From Seohaeicola zhoushanensis (GTDB taxonomy: Bacteria; Pseudomonadota; Alphaproteobacteria; Rhodobacterales; Rhodobacteraceae), in contig NZ_BNCJ01000002.1 in NCBI RefSeq assembly GCF_014656415.1, forward strand, positions 278,213-342,212: 64,000 nt of DNA, written 5' to 3'. The notes beneath the pieces were generated by a model. The model saw nothing but the letters and a program-made list of their open reading frames with translations, was not told the origin of the DNA and did no database searches. The position numbers and the translations under genes are program-made. Within the stretch, counting starts at the first letter, position 1; each line of letters begins with the position of its first letter. Below, in pieces: positions 26,582 through 34,571 of the stretch.

Positions 26582-27526
26582 ATGACACCTGGCAAGTCCT
26601 ATCTGACGAGCGAGGAGATTCGTCCGTTGGCCGAGCGGTCGAACCTGATGGGCGCCTGGCTGGTGGCCCATTGCTGGGGCACCATCGCGCTGGCGGTTTC
26701 GCTCTTCGCGCTCTGGCCCAACCCGCTGAGCTTCCTGATCGCGGTCATGGTGATCGGCTCGCGCCAGCTGGGCCTTGCCATCCTGATGCACGAGGCGGCG
26801 CATAACGCGCTGTTCCGCAACCGCGCCTGGAACGAGTTCGCCGGCGAATGGCTCTGCGGCCGCCCGATCCTGGCCGAGCTTGCCGCCTACCGCCACTACC
26901 ACCTGACCCACCACCGCTTCACCCAGACCGAGAAGGACCCCGACCTGGTCCTCTCGTCCAAGTTCCCGACCACCCGTGCCTCGCTGATCCGCAAGTTCGT
27001 GCGCGACCTGACCGGACAGACCGGCTACAGGCAGCTCGCCGCGCAGGTGTTGATGTCCTTCCGGCTCGCCGGCGACGACGACGCGAAAAAGGCCGCCGCC
27101 TCGGATTTCGCCCAGGCCTTCAAGGCGCGCGACCTCTGGCTCTCGCTGCCGGTCTTTCTGGCGGTGATGGCCGCGATGGGGCTGCTCGGGCAGTGGTGGT
27201 ACGGCTTCGCCTTCTGGCTGCTGCCCTATCTCACCTGGTTCCAGTTCGTCCTGCGCGTGCGCAACATCGCCGAACACGGCGCGACCGAGGTCTCGCCCAA
27301 CCCGCTGCAGAACGTACGCACCACGCTGGCCGGGCCGCTGGAACGGCTCTTCGTCGCGCCCTACTGGGTCAACTACCACCTCGAACATCACATGGTGATG
27401 CACGTCCCCTGCTGGCGGCTGCCGCGAATGCACGCGCTGCTGCTGGGCAAGGGGCTGGGCGGGCAGATGCGGGTTGCCAGCGGCTATAGCGCGGCGCTGG
27501 CTGAGGCCGGTTGGACCAACCGCTGA
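26582..27526 (+). CDS. Fatty acid desaturase family protein
   Basis: A 314-residue membrane di-iron enzyme. The three histidine boxes are HEAAHN (near residue 76), HYHLTHHR (near 105) and the C-terminal NYHLEHHMVMH. Four hydrophobic segments flank them. Such enzymes desaturate or hydroxylate membrane lipids or related substrates using O2. GGGAGGAAC precedes the ATG. The next gene, a small membrane protein, starts 2 bases after its stop, so they are co-expressed. Confidence 0.9.
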   Translation: MTPGKSYLTSEEIRPLAERSNLMGAWLVAHCWGTIALAVSLFALWPNPLSFLIAVMVIGSRQLGLAILMHEAAHNALFRNRAWNEFAGEWLCGRPILAELAAYRHYHLTHHRFTQTEKDPDLVLSSKFPTTRASLIRKFVRDLTGQTGYRQLAAQVLMSFRLAGDDDAKKAAASDFAQAFKARDLWLSLPVFLAVMAAMGLLGQWWYGFAFWLLPYLTWFQFVLRVRNIAEHGATEVSPNPLQNVRTTLAGPLERLFVAPYWVNYHLEHHMVMHVPCWRLPRMHALLLGKGLGGQMRVASGYSAALAEAGWTNR

Positions 27527-27527
27527 G

Positions 27528-27779
27528 ATGCACGCCTATGACATCATGGTGCTGGTCTCGACCGCCTGCATGGTGGCCTTCGTCTCGATGATGGCCAGCC
27601 GCGAGAGCCTGGCGCTTTACCTCGCCTATGTGGTCGCGGCGGTGGGCGGCACCTTCGGCGGCGGCTGGGCCGGCTTCCACCTGCTGCCGATCCACCCGCA
27701 ATTCGCGCTGATCTTCGGGGCGCTGGTCGGCGGGGCGCTCTGCGCGATGCTGGCGGCGCGGCTGATGCGCGGGCGCTAG
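27528..27779 (+). CDS. Small multi-span membrane protein
   Basis: An 83-residue protein with three probable membrane helices (about residues 5-22, 28-48 and 58-78) and a basic end, LMRGR. It starts 2 bases after the desaturase stop and GCTGAG is the only ribosome-site-like sequence, so coupling is likely. I do not recognise a domain. Co-transcription with the desaturase suggests a membrane-related accessory role, which is only inference. Confidence 0.7.
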   Translation: MHAYDIMVLVSTACMVAFVSMMASRESLALYLAYVVAAVGGTFGGGWAGFHLLPIHPQFALIFGALVGGALCAMLAARLMRGR

Positions 27780-27896
27780 GGCGCACGGCCCTCGGGTGTG
27801 GCTGCCAAACGACTCGGCTGCATCGTCGATGTGGTCACCGCTTGCAGCCGATGGGGAGCATTGCTTAGCTCGACGGAACGGCAGGGGGAGTGCCTC

Positions 27897-28709
27897 ATGA
27901 ATATCTGGCGGCGGCTGTTCTACAAGAAACGCAAGTTCTACGACGACGATTTCGATTGGGACAATTACACGTCGGACAGCTACCAGCGCCGGCTGGAAGG
28001 CGATGTCGAGACCAATTACCGCGCGGTGTCCGAGGCCGGCCAGCTGCGCTTCGACAAGGCCAGCGGCACGGTGATCTCGGAGGGTACTCCGATCCACCCC
28101 AACCAGCAGCTGATCCTCGAGGTCATCGGCCGCCTCGGCCCTGCCTCGGTGCATGAGGTCGGTTGCGGCGGCGGCGATCACATCGCCAATGTCGCGCGCC
28201 TCTATCCGCAGGTCCGCGTCAGCGGCGGCGACCGGGGCGACACCCAGCTCGAACTCGCCCGCGAACGGCACCCCGAGCTGGTGGGCAAGCTGGGCCTGCA
28301 GGACATCACCATGCCCTTCAGCCACCACTGGCCGGGGGCCGAGCTGGTCTATTCCCAGGCGGTGGTCATGCATATCCACACCGCCGTCAGCCATTTCGTC
28401 GCCCTGTCGAACATGGTGCGGCAGGCGTCGAAATACGTGCTGCTGATGGAAAACCACCAGTGCCACAACTTCGTGGCCGACCTGCAGCTGCTGTTCGAGA
28501 ACGGACACCTGGCCTGGGATACGCTGCACATCCACCGCTTCGACGGCTCGACCGGCGCGCGCGCGGCGCTGCTGTCGAAAACCGCGCTCGACCTGCCGGT
28601 GCTTAAATCCGACGTCCAGCTGCGCGAAGGGCTCGACCCCTCCTATCGCCGGCTAAGGCGGGCCGACGAGGACAGCGCGCGGGCGATCGCGGGGTTCCGC
28701 CGGCCCTAG
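27897..28709 (+). CDS. Class I SAM-dependent methyltransferase
   Basis: A 270-residue cytoplasmic protein. The SAM-binding motif I is VHEVGCGGGDHIANVARLYP (near residues 82-101), followed by the acidic/Asp motif SGGDRGDTQLELAR and then LVYSQAVVMHIHT. The N-terminus is basic and aromatic (MNIWRRLFYKKRKFYDDDF). The substrate is unknown. Similar folds occur in glycan- and lipid-modifying methyltransferases. AGGGGGAG precedes the ATG. It ends one base before the convergent hemF stop. Confidence 0.82.
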   Translation: MNIWRRLFYKKRKFYDDDFDWDNYTSDSYQRRLEGDVETNYRAVSEAGQLRFDKASGTVISEGTPIHPNQQLILEVIGRLGPASVHEVGCGGGDHIANVARLYPQVRVSGGDRGDTQLELARERHPELVGKLGLQDITMPFSHHWPGAELVYSQAVVMHIHTAVSHFVALSNMVRQASKYVLLMENHQCHNFVADLQLLFENGHLAWDTLHIHRFDGSTGARAALLSKTALDLPVLKSDVQLREGLDPSYRRLRRADEDSARAIAGFRRP

Positions 28710-28710
28710 G

Positions 28711-29604
28711 TCAGACCCACTTGGCCAGCGGCGGCAGGCTCATCAGCACGGCATTGGCGTCATGGCCGGTCTCCAGCCCAAACTTGGTGCCCCGGTCATA
28801 GACCAGGTTGTATTCGGCATAGAGGCCCCGGTGCACCAGCTGGGTGTCCTTGTCCGCCTCGCTCCAGTCCTGCACGCGGCGCTTCTCGACCAGCGGCAGG
28901 AAGGCGGGGAGGAAGGCCAGCCCGATATCGCGGATCAGCGCGAAATCGGCGTCCCAGTCGCCGGTGCAGTGGTCGTCAAGGAAGATCCCGCCGACGCCGC
29001 GCGCGCGCTTGCGGTGGGGGATGTAGAAATACTCGTCGGCCCAGGCCTTCAGGCGCGGATAGTGCCCGGCCCCGTGCGGGTCGAGATGCGCCTGCTGGGT
29101 GGCGTGGAAATGGGCGGTGTCCTCGGCATATTCGATGCAGGGGTTGAGGTCCGAGCCGCCGCCGAACCACCAGGCGTGCGGGGTCCAGAACATCCGGGTG
29201 TTCATGTGCACCGCCGGCACATGCGGGTTCTGCATATGGGCGACCAGGCTGATGCCCGAGGCCCAGAAGCGCGGGTCCTCTGCCATGCCGGGAATGCCCT
29301 TGCGCGCCGCCATCGCCTGCTGCGCCCTTGCGCCCAGCGTGCCGTAGACGGTCGAGACGTTGACGCCGACCTTCTCGAACACCCGGCCGCCGCGCATCAC
29401 GCTCATCAGCCCGCCGCCGGCATCGCCGCCATCCTCGGCGGCGCGGTGCGTTTCGGTCACCTCGAAGCGGCCCGGCGCGGCATCGGCCAGCGGCCCGGTG
29501 GCATGGCTGTCCTCCAGCCCCTCGAAGGCGGCGACGATACGGTCGCGCAACTCGCGGAACCAGGCCGATGCAACGGCCTTCTGCTCGGTGAATGTCTCGC
29601 TCAT
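28711..29604 (-). CDS. hemF: Oxygen-dependent coproporphyrinogen III oxidase HemF
   Basis: A 297-residue enzyme converting coproporphyrinogen III to protoporphyrinogen IX with O2. Family motifs visible are GGGDAGGGLMSVMRGGRVFEK-like glycine segments, HMNTRMF, WFGGGSDLNP and GIFLDDH, and the C-terminal YNLVYDRGTKFGLETG. It lies 7 bases after an SDR gene and is probably cotranscribed. Heme-supply genes here are consistent with the cbb3 oxidase encoded further right. Confidence 0.97.
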   Translation of the reverse strand: MSETFTEQKAVASAWFRELRDRIVAAFEGLEDSHATGPLADAAPGRFEVTETHRAAEDGGDAGGGLMSVMRGGRVFEKVGVNVSTVYGTLGARAQQAMAARKGIPGMAEDPRFWASGISLVAHMQNPHVPAVHMNTRMFWTPHAWWFGGGSDLNPCIEYAEDTAHFHATQQAHLDPHGAGHYPRLKAWADEYFYIPHRKRARGVGGIFLDDHCTGDWDADFALIRDIGLAFLPAFLPLVEKRRVQDWSEADKDTQLVHRGLYAEYNLVYDRGTKFGLETGHDANAVLMSLPPLAKWV

Positions 29605-29611
29605 CTCTGCC

Positions 29612-30412
29612 TCAGTGCGCCGGGGCCGCGACCGGGTCGAGCAGGGTGCGCCCGCCGTCCAGCGTCAGGATCTGCCCGGTCATGAAACCCGATGCATCCG
29701 AGGCCAGGAATTGCGCCGCTTCGGTCACTTCGGCGGCAGCGGCGATCCGACCCATGGGGGTAAAGGCCTCGATCCGGTCGCGGTATTCGCGGTTGTCCTT
29801 GAGCACGTTCAGCAGCGAGGCGCTCATGACCGAGCCGAAGGCCAGCCCGTTGACCCGGATGCGGTGCGGCGCCAGCGCCACCGCCAGCGAGCGGGTCATC
29901 TGGTCGAGCGCGGCGGTGGCCACCGAATAGGCCATCAGGTCGGCCTGGGTGCGCCGCGCCGCGATCGAGCTGAGGTTGACGATGGTGCCGGCGTTGCCCT
30001 CGGTCTGGCCCTCGCTCTGCTTGATCATCCGCCGCGCGACGACCTGGCTGAGGCGCAGCGCCGGCAGCAGGTTCTGTTGCAGCGAGGCATTGACCGCGTC
30101 GTCGTCCGGGTCGAGAGGGTCGGTCAGCGTGACCTGCCGGGCGCCGTTCACCAGGATGTCGATCTGGTCGAAACTGTCGAGCGTGGCCGAGATCAGGTTG
30201 GCGATGGTCAGCCGTTCGCGCAGGTCGCCGGCGAAATAGCGGATGTTGCCTTCCTCGGGCTGTTCGCCCAGCTCGGCCACCAGCGCCTTTTCGTCCATGT
30301 CGACGAACATGACATTCGCGCCCTTGGCGGCGAAGGTGCGGCCGATGGCCAGCCCGATCCCGTAGGCCGAGCCGGTGACGATGGCCGTCTTGCCAGCGAT
30401 GGAAAAGGACAT
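29612..30412 (-). CDS. SDR family protein with altered catalytic lysine
   Basis: A 266-residue classical short-chain dehydrogenase fold. The cofactor motif TGSAYGIG (residues 13-20) and the active-site serine in NLSSIAARR are present. The tyrosine motif reads Y162-SVA-T166, so the Lys expected four residues after Tyr is Thr. The usual NNAG is NGAR. The C-terminal FMTGQILTLDGG is normal. Loss of the lysine usually abolishes ordinary oxidoreductase activity, so this may be a binding or regulatory protein or use another mechanism. It sits directly upstream of hemF. Confidence 0.85.
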   Translation of the reverse strand: MSFSIAGKTAIVTGSAYGIGLAIGRTFAAKGANVMFVDMDEKALVAELGEQPEEGNIRYFAGDLRERLTIANLISATLDSFDQIDILVNGARQVTLTDPLDPDDDAVNASLQQNLLPALRLSQVVARRMIKQSEGQTEGNAGTIVNLSSIAARRTQADLMAYSVATAALDQMTRSLAVALAPHRIRVNGLAFGSVMSASLLNVLKDNREYRDRIEAFTPMGRIAAAAEVTEAAQFLASDASGFMTGQILTLDGGRTLLDPVAAPAH

Positions 30413-30442
30413 GCGCGTCTCCCTGTGTGGTTGCGCGTGGTG

Positions 30443-31432
30443 TCAGGCCGTGCGGTTGCGCAGCGGCCGCGTCGCGTGATGCACCTTGAAGCGGGTATCA
30501 CCCGCCGCCTCGCGCACTTCGCCAAAGCACTGTTTCAGCGCCGACTCATAGGGCAAATGCCGGTTCGCCACCATCCAAAGCTGCCCCGAGGGCGGCAGGA
30601 GGCGGGCGGCTGCCTGAATGAAGGCACGTCCCAGCCCCGGTTCAGCGGCGCGCCCGGTGTGGAAGGGCGGATTCATCACCACCGTGTCGACGCGCCCCTG
30701 GGCGGCCCAGCTGCGGGCATCGGCCCAGTGGAAATGCGCGCGCGGGTCGGTGACGTTCAGCCGCGCGCAGTCGAGCGCGGCGTGGTCGGCCTCGACCAGG
30801 TCGATCCGTTCGACGCCGGGGCGTTCCAGCACGCGCGTGGCCAGATAGCCCCAGCCCGCGCCCAGGTCGACGACGCGGCGGCCCAGCTCGGCGGGCAGCG
30901 CCTCGGCCAGCAGGCGCGAGGCCGGGTCGATCCCGTCGGCCGAGAACACGCCGGGAGCGGTCACGAAGCCCTCGACCGGGGCAGGGGCAGGGGGCAGCCA
31001 GTCGTCGAACAGCCCCGCCGTCGGGGCGAACCAGAACAACTTGCCATGCGCCTTGACGATCGGCCCCTCGACGGCAACCCGCTTGCGCACCTCCTTCAGC
31101 ACCGCGTCGACGCCATCGGTCTTGGCACCGTCGACGATGACTAGCGGCGCCACCGCCGCCGCCTGCGCGATCAGCGCATGGGCCAGCGCCTTGGCGCGCG
31201 GCAGGATCACCACCGCGGCGGCCAGCGGTTCCTCGGGCAGGGCGACCGCGCAGGTCCAGCCGGCAGCGGCGAAAGCGGCGTGATCGGGGTAGATCGGCTG
31301 CACAACCACCACCCGGTCGCGCGGCAGCGCGCCGAGGTCGGCCTCGGCCGAGGGGTGCAGAACGGCAATGCGCCCGGCGTGCGGCAGCGCAAGGCCACCG
31401 TCCTCCAGGGCCAGGGTCAGGCGCGCGGACAT
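30443..31432 (-). CDS. Class I methyltransferase, RsmC-like
   Basis: A 329-residue protein with a degenerate N-terminal half and a C-terminal SAM-dependent methyltransferase domain. Motif I is VVDLGAGWGYLATRVL and the catalytic NPPFHTGRAAEPGLGRAFIQ matches RsmC/RlmG enzymes that methylate guanine N2 in rRNA. The ATG at 31432 is selected because upstream in-frame sequence belongs to clpS. It begins 7 bases after the clpS stop. RsmC versus RlmG is not resolved. Confidence 0.87.
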   Translation of the reverse strand: MSARLTLALEDGGLALPHAGRIAVLHPSAEADLGALPRDRVVVVQPIYPDHAAFAAAGWTCAVALPEEPLAAAVVILPRAKALAHALIAQAAAVAPLVIVDGAKTDGVDAVLKEVRKRVAVEGPIVKAHGKLFWFAPTAGLFDDWLPPAPAPVEGFVTAPGVFSADGIDPASRLLAEALPAELGRRVVDLGAGWGYLATRVLERPGVERIDLVEADHAALDCARLNVTDPRAHFHWADARSWAAQGRVDTVVMNPPFHTGRAAEPGLGRAFIQAAARLLPPSGQLWMVANRHLPYESALKQCFGEVREAAGDTRFKVHHATRPLRNRTA

Positions 31433-31439
31433 GTTGTGT

Positions 31440-31781
31440 TTATTCTTCCTTTTCCATCGTGCACTGCAACGGGTGCTGATGGCGGCGGGCAAAGTCCATG
31501 ACCTGACCGACCTTGGTCTCGGCGATCTCGTGGCTGAACACGCCGACCACAGCGACACCCTTCTTGTGCACGGTCAGCATGATCTCGAAGGCATGGGCAT
31601 GGGAGAGGTGAAAGAACCGCTCCAGCACATGGACGACGAATTCCATCGGCGTATAGTCGTCGTTCAGCAGCAGGACCTTGTAGAGCGGCGGGCGGCGGGT
31701 CTTCGCCTTCGGTTCGACAAGCGTCGAGGTATCGCGCCCGTCATCGGGAGCGTTCGACATCATCGGAGCAAAGGGTGCCAT
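31440..31781 (-). CDS. clpS: ATP-dependent Clp protease adapter ClpS
   Basis: A 113-residue adapter that delivers N-degron substrates to ClpA-ClpP. The conserved core is [17 protein letters not shown], with the Asp-Asp pocket residues, then [20 protein letters not shown] and the C-terminal HQHPLQC. The start is uncertain: ATG at 31781 is used. ATGs at 31763 and 31760 and a TTG at 31808 are in frame, and none has a clear ribosome site. The disordered N-terminal extension is usual for this family. Confidence 0.94.
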   Translation of the reverse strand: MAPFAPMMSNAPDDGRDTSTLVEPKAKTRRPPLYKVLLLNDDYTPMEFVVHVLERFFHLSHAHAFEIMLTVHKKGVAVVGVFSHEIAETKVGQVMDFARRHQHPLQCTMEKEE

Positions 31782-31880
31782 GGCGTGCAGCAAACCGGGT
31801 CTCGTCAAGCTTTGGAGATTTCAGCTTATATATCGTCGCGGCGGGATTTGGAAAGACCAGGCTGAAAGGAAGATGGTGCA

Positions 31881-32579
31881 ATGCGGAATCTGACGACAAT
31901 CGGCTTCGATGCCGACGATACGCTCTGGCACAATGAACGGTTCTTCAAGCTGACCCAGGCCCGCTTCGCCGAACTGTTGGCCGATCACGCCGATCCCGAC
32001 CACCTGGCCGAGCGCCTTCTCGCCGCCGAGCGGCGCAACATCGGGCAGTATGGATTCGGCATCAAGGGATTCGTGCTCTCGATGATCGAGACCTCGATCG
32101 AGGTCACCGAGGGCCGGGTGCCCGCCGAGGTGATCTCCCAGCTCCTCGCGGCGGGCCGCGAGATGCTGGCCCACCCGATCGACCTTCTGCCCCATGCTGC
32201 CGAAGCGGTCGCGGCCATGGCCGAGAGCCACCGCGTGGTTCTGGTGACCAAGGGCGACCTGCTCGACCAGGAGCGCAAGCTGGCGCAGTCGGGCCTGGGC
32301 AACCTGTTCGACGCGGTCGAGATCGTCTCGGACAAGACCCCCGACCGCTACCGCGCCATCTTCGAGCGTCACGGCGACGGGGCAGGGCGGGCGATGATGG
32401 TGGGCAACTCGATGAAGTCCGACGTGGTGCCGATGATTGAGGCCGGCGGCTGGGGCGTGCATGTGCCCCACGACCTGGCCTGGGATCTCGAACATGCCGA
32501 GACACCCTCGCAGGCACCGCGATTCCGGCTGCTCGGCGATCTGCGCGGACTGGCCGAACTGGTGGAAGAGATCGGCTGA
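31881..32579 (+). CDS. HAD family hydrolase
   Basis: A 232-residue phosphatase-like protein. Motif I is IGFDADDTLWHNERFF (nucleophile and acid Asp residues), motif II is VVLVTKGD, motif III is the lysine in SDKTPDRY and motif IV is MMVGNSMKSDVVP. A helical cap lies between motifs I and II. It probably dephosphorylates a small metabolite; the substrate is unknown. It is divergent from clpS, with only about 100 bases between them. Confidence 0.88.
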   Translation: MRNLTTIGFDADDTLWHNERFFKLTQARFAELLADHADPDHLAERLLAAERRNIGQYGFGIKGFVLSMIETSIEVTEGRVPAEVISQLLAAGREMLAHPIDLLPHAAEAVAAMAESHRVVLVTKGDLLDQERKLAQSGLGNLFDAVEIVSDKTPDRYRAIFERHGDGAGRAMMVGNSMKSDVVPMIEAGGWGVHVPHDLAWDLEHAETPSQAPRFRLLGDLRGLAELVEEIG

Positions 32580-32781
32580 GGCTTCGCCACATTTTCGCCA
32601 CAATCGAACGTCTCGCAGGCGGTTTCCCGCGCGCCACAAGATCTGGGCTGCACTTGGGCAACAAATTCAACTTCCGCCGCCAAGCGCCGGGTTTATTTTG
32701 GATATTTGCTGTGTTAGCCTGCGGTCACTAACAAAGAATGCCAGCCGGAAAACCGGCGGCGCGAGGCAGTAAAAAGGCGAC

Positions 32782-34323
32782 ATGATCGTGCAGGTACGGC
32801 GTATCAGCCAGGCCCGTTGGGCTATCTATGCATTCACCCTTCTGTGGCTGCTCCTGGTGCTGCCACTTTCCGTGGCCGCCGCCCCCTATGCCGACCACGT
32901 GATCGACGCCCGCACCGGCGAAGTCCTGCATTCGCAGAACGCCGACACCCGGCTGCACCCCGCCTCGCTCACCAAGATGATGACCCTCTACATTGCCTTC
33001 GAGGCGATCAAGAACGGCGAGATCACGCTCGACACGCCGGTGCGCATCTCGAAGCACGCCGCCTCCGAACCGCCCTCCAAGCTGGGCCTCAAGTCGGGCC
33101 AGACCATCGCGCTGCGCTACCTGATCCGCGCCGCGGCGGTGAAGTCGGCCAATGACGCCGCCACCGCCATCGGCGAGGCCATCGAGGGCAGCGAAGCCGC
33201 CTTCGCGCGGCGCATGAACCGCACCGCCAAGGCGCTCGGCATGACCCGGACCACCTTCAAGAACGCCAACGGCCTCACCGAAGAGGGCCACCTGTCGACC
33301 GCGCGCGACATGACCACGCTGGGGCGGCACCTGTTCTACGACTACCCGCAGTATTACAACATCTTCTCGCGCCGCTCGACCGATGCGGGCGGCAAGACCG
33401 TGTCGAACACCAACCGCAGGCTGCTGCAGGATTACGAAGGCGCCGACGGCATCAAGACCGGCTATACCGTCGCTGCCGGCTTCAACCTCGTCGCCTCGGC
33501 GCAGCGCGGCAACGAGCGTATCATCGCCACCGTCTTCGGCGGCAGTTCGACCGCCTCGCGCAACAACAAGGTGGCGGAGCTGCTCGACCTGGGCTTCCGC
33601 CGCGCGCCCTCGAAAGCGCCGGTTCGGGTGCCCGAGGCCCCGGCCTATGTCGCCAGTGCGGACCAGGGCGATGTCGAATCCGACCGCGTCGCCGCCGGCA
33701 AGACCATCCGCGTCGCCGGCACCGTCACGACCAGCCTGCGCCCGAAGGCGCGCCCCTCGGTCCCGGCCGCCGTGGTCGCCAGCGCGCGCGAGAACTCGGG
33801 CCAGATCAGCGCCGATATCGCCGAGCTGGTGGCGCAGGTCGCCGAAGCGCCGGCCGCGACCGCCAGCACGACGATGACCGCCAGCACCTCGGCCCCGGCC
33901 AAGGCCACCGCCGAAGCGCCCGCCGCCACCGCCCCCGTCGAAACGAAAACCGCTGCGGCCGATACCGGCCTGACCGTGGTGCCGCGCCCCACCGCGCGGC
34001 CCAAGGACATCGTCCTGGCCTCGGTCGAGACGGCCAAGGCCGAGGAACCCGACCAGGAGATCGTCACCCGGCTCTCCACCTCGGGCGGCCACCTCTGGGG
34101 CATCAACCTCGGCCGTTACCCCAGCCGCTACGACGCCGAGAAGGTGCTGCTGCGCACCGCGCTCTCCGAGATGGCCACGCTCGACGGCTCGCTGCGCAAG
34201 GTCGCCAAGACCAACCGCGGCTTCGAGGCCAACTTCCTCGGTATGACCCGCGAGAACGCCGACCTCGCCTGCCGCCGGCTAGCGGCGCGCAACGTGTCGT
34301 GCTTCATGATCGGGCCGTCCTGA
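32782..34323 (+). CDS. D-alanyl-D-alanine carboxypeptidase with SPOR-like C-terminus
   Basis: A 513-residue periplasmic penicillin-binding protein of the DacA/DacC class. A signal anchor covers residues 12-33. The serine motif is SLTK, the second motif SAN (in VKSANDAATAIGE) and the third KTG (in DGIKTGYT). A long Ala/Pro/Thr-rich linker (about residues 275-410) leads to a C-terminal domain starting HLWGINLGRYPSRYDAEKVL, which resembles a SPOR peptidoglycan-binding fold. It trims the terminal D-Ala from pentapeptides. Upstream (32580-32781) an AT-rich stretch and a small GCCGG-AAAA-CCGGC dyad precede the start. Confidence 0.93.
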   Translation: MIVQVRRISQARWAIYAFTLLWLLLVLPLSVAAAPYADHVIDARTGEVLHSQNADTRLHPASLTKMMTLYIAFEAIKNGEITLDTPVRISKHAASEPPSKLGLKSGQTIALRYLIRAAAVKSANDAATAIGEAIEGSEAAFARRMNRTAKALGMTRTTFKNANGLTEEGHLSTARDMTTLGRHLFYDYPQYYNIFSRRSTDAGGKTVSNTNRRLLQDYEGADGIKTGYTVAAGFNLVASAQRGNERIIATVFGGSSTASRNNKVAELLDLGFRRAPSKAPVRVPEAPAYVASADQGDVESDRVAAGKTIRVAGTVTTSLRPKARPSVPAAVVASARENSGQISADIAELVAQVAEAPAATASTTMTASTSAPAKATAEAPAATAPVETKTAAADTGLTVVPRPTARPKDIVLASVETAKAEEPDQEIVTRLSTSGGHLWGINLGRYPSRYDAEKVLLRTALSEMATLDGSLRKVAKTNRGFEANFLGMTRENADLACRRLAARNVSCFMIGPS

Positions 34324-34335
34324 GCGGGTGGAACG

Positions 34336-34390
34336 CGCCGGGGCCTTGCCCCGGACCCCGAGTATTTTCGAAGAGAAGAAGCAGGGGCGC
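34336..34390 (+). repeat. Dispersed intergenic repeat, copy B
   Basis: This element follows the carboxypeptidase stop. A GGGGC-CTT-GCCCC hairpin is followed by GGACCCCGAGTATTTTCG, then AAGAGAAGAAGC and AGGGGCG. It matches, in the same order but with different detail, the minus-strand element at 10795-10863. Both lie directly after gene ends, consistent with a 3'-end or terminator-associated repeat. Confidence 0.6.
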
Positions 34391-34412
34391 GGTTCTCATT
34401 CGATGGCCGCGC

Positions 34413-34571
34413 TCACGGTTTTGGATGGTCGTCCCATTCGTCCGAGAGGATCCGGCGGCTGTCGCCCTCGGGGTCGTCATACTGGTTCGAGCGCACGGTA
34501 TAGATGAAGGCCACCAGGCCCACTGCGCCCAGCGTCAGCGAGATCGGGATCAGGTAGGTCAGGATGCTCAT
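34413..34571 (-). CDS. ccoS: cbb3-type cytochrome oxidase assembly protein CcoS
   Basis: A 52-residue membrane protein: MSILTYLIPISLTLGAVGLV, a short FIYTVRSNQYDDPEGD motif that is the CcoS hallmark, and an acidic tail. It is needed for cofactor insertion into the cbb3 oxidase. The ATG overlaps the ccoI stop by 4 bases. It is the last gene of ccoGHIS. Confidence 0.93.
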   Translation of the reverse strand: MSILTYLIPISLTLGAVGLVAFIYTVRSNQYDDPEGDSRRILSDEWDDHPKP

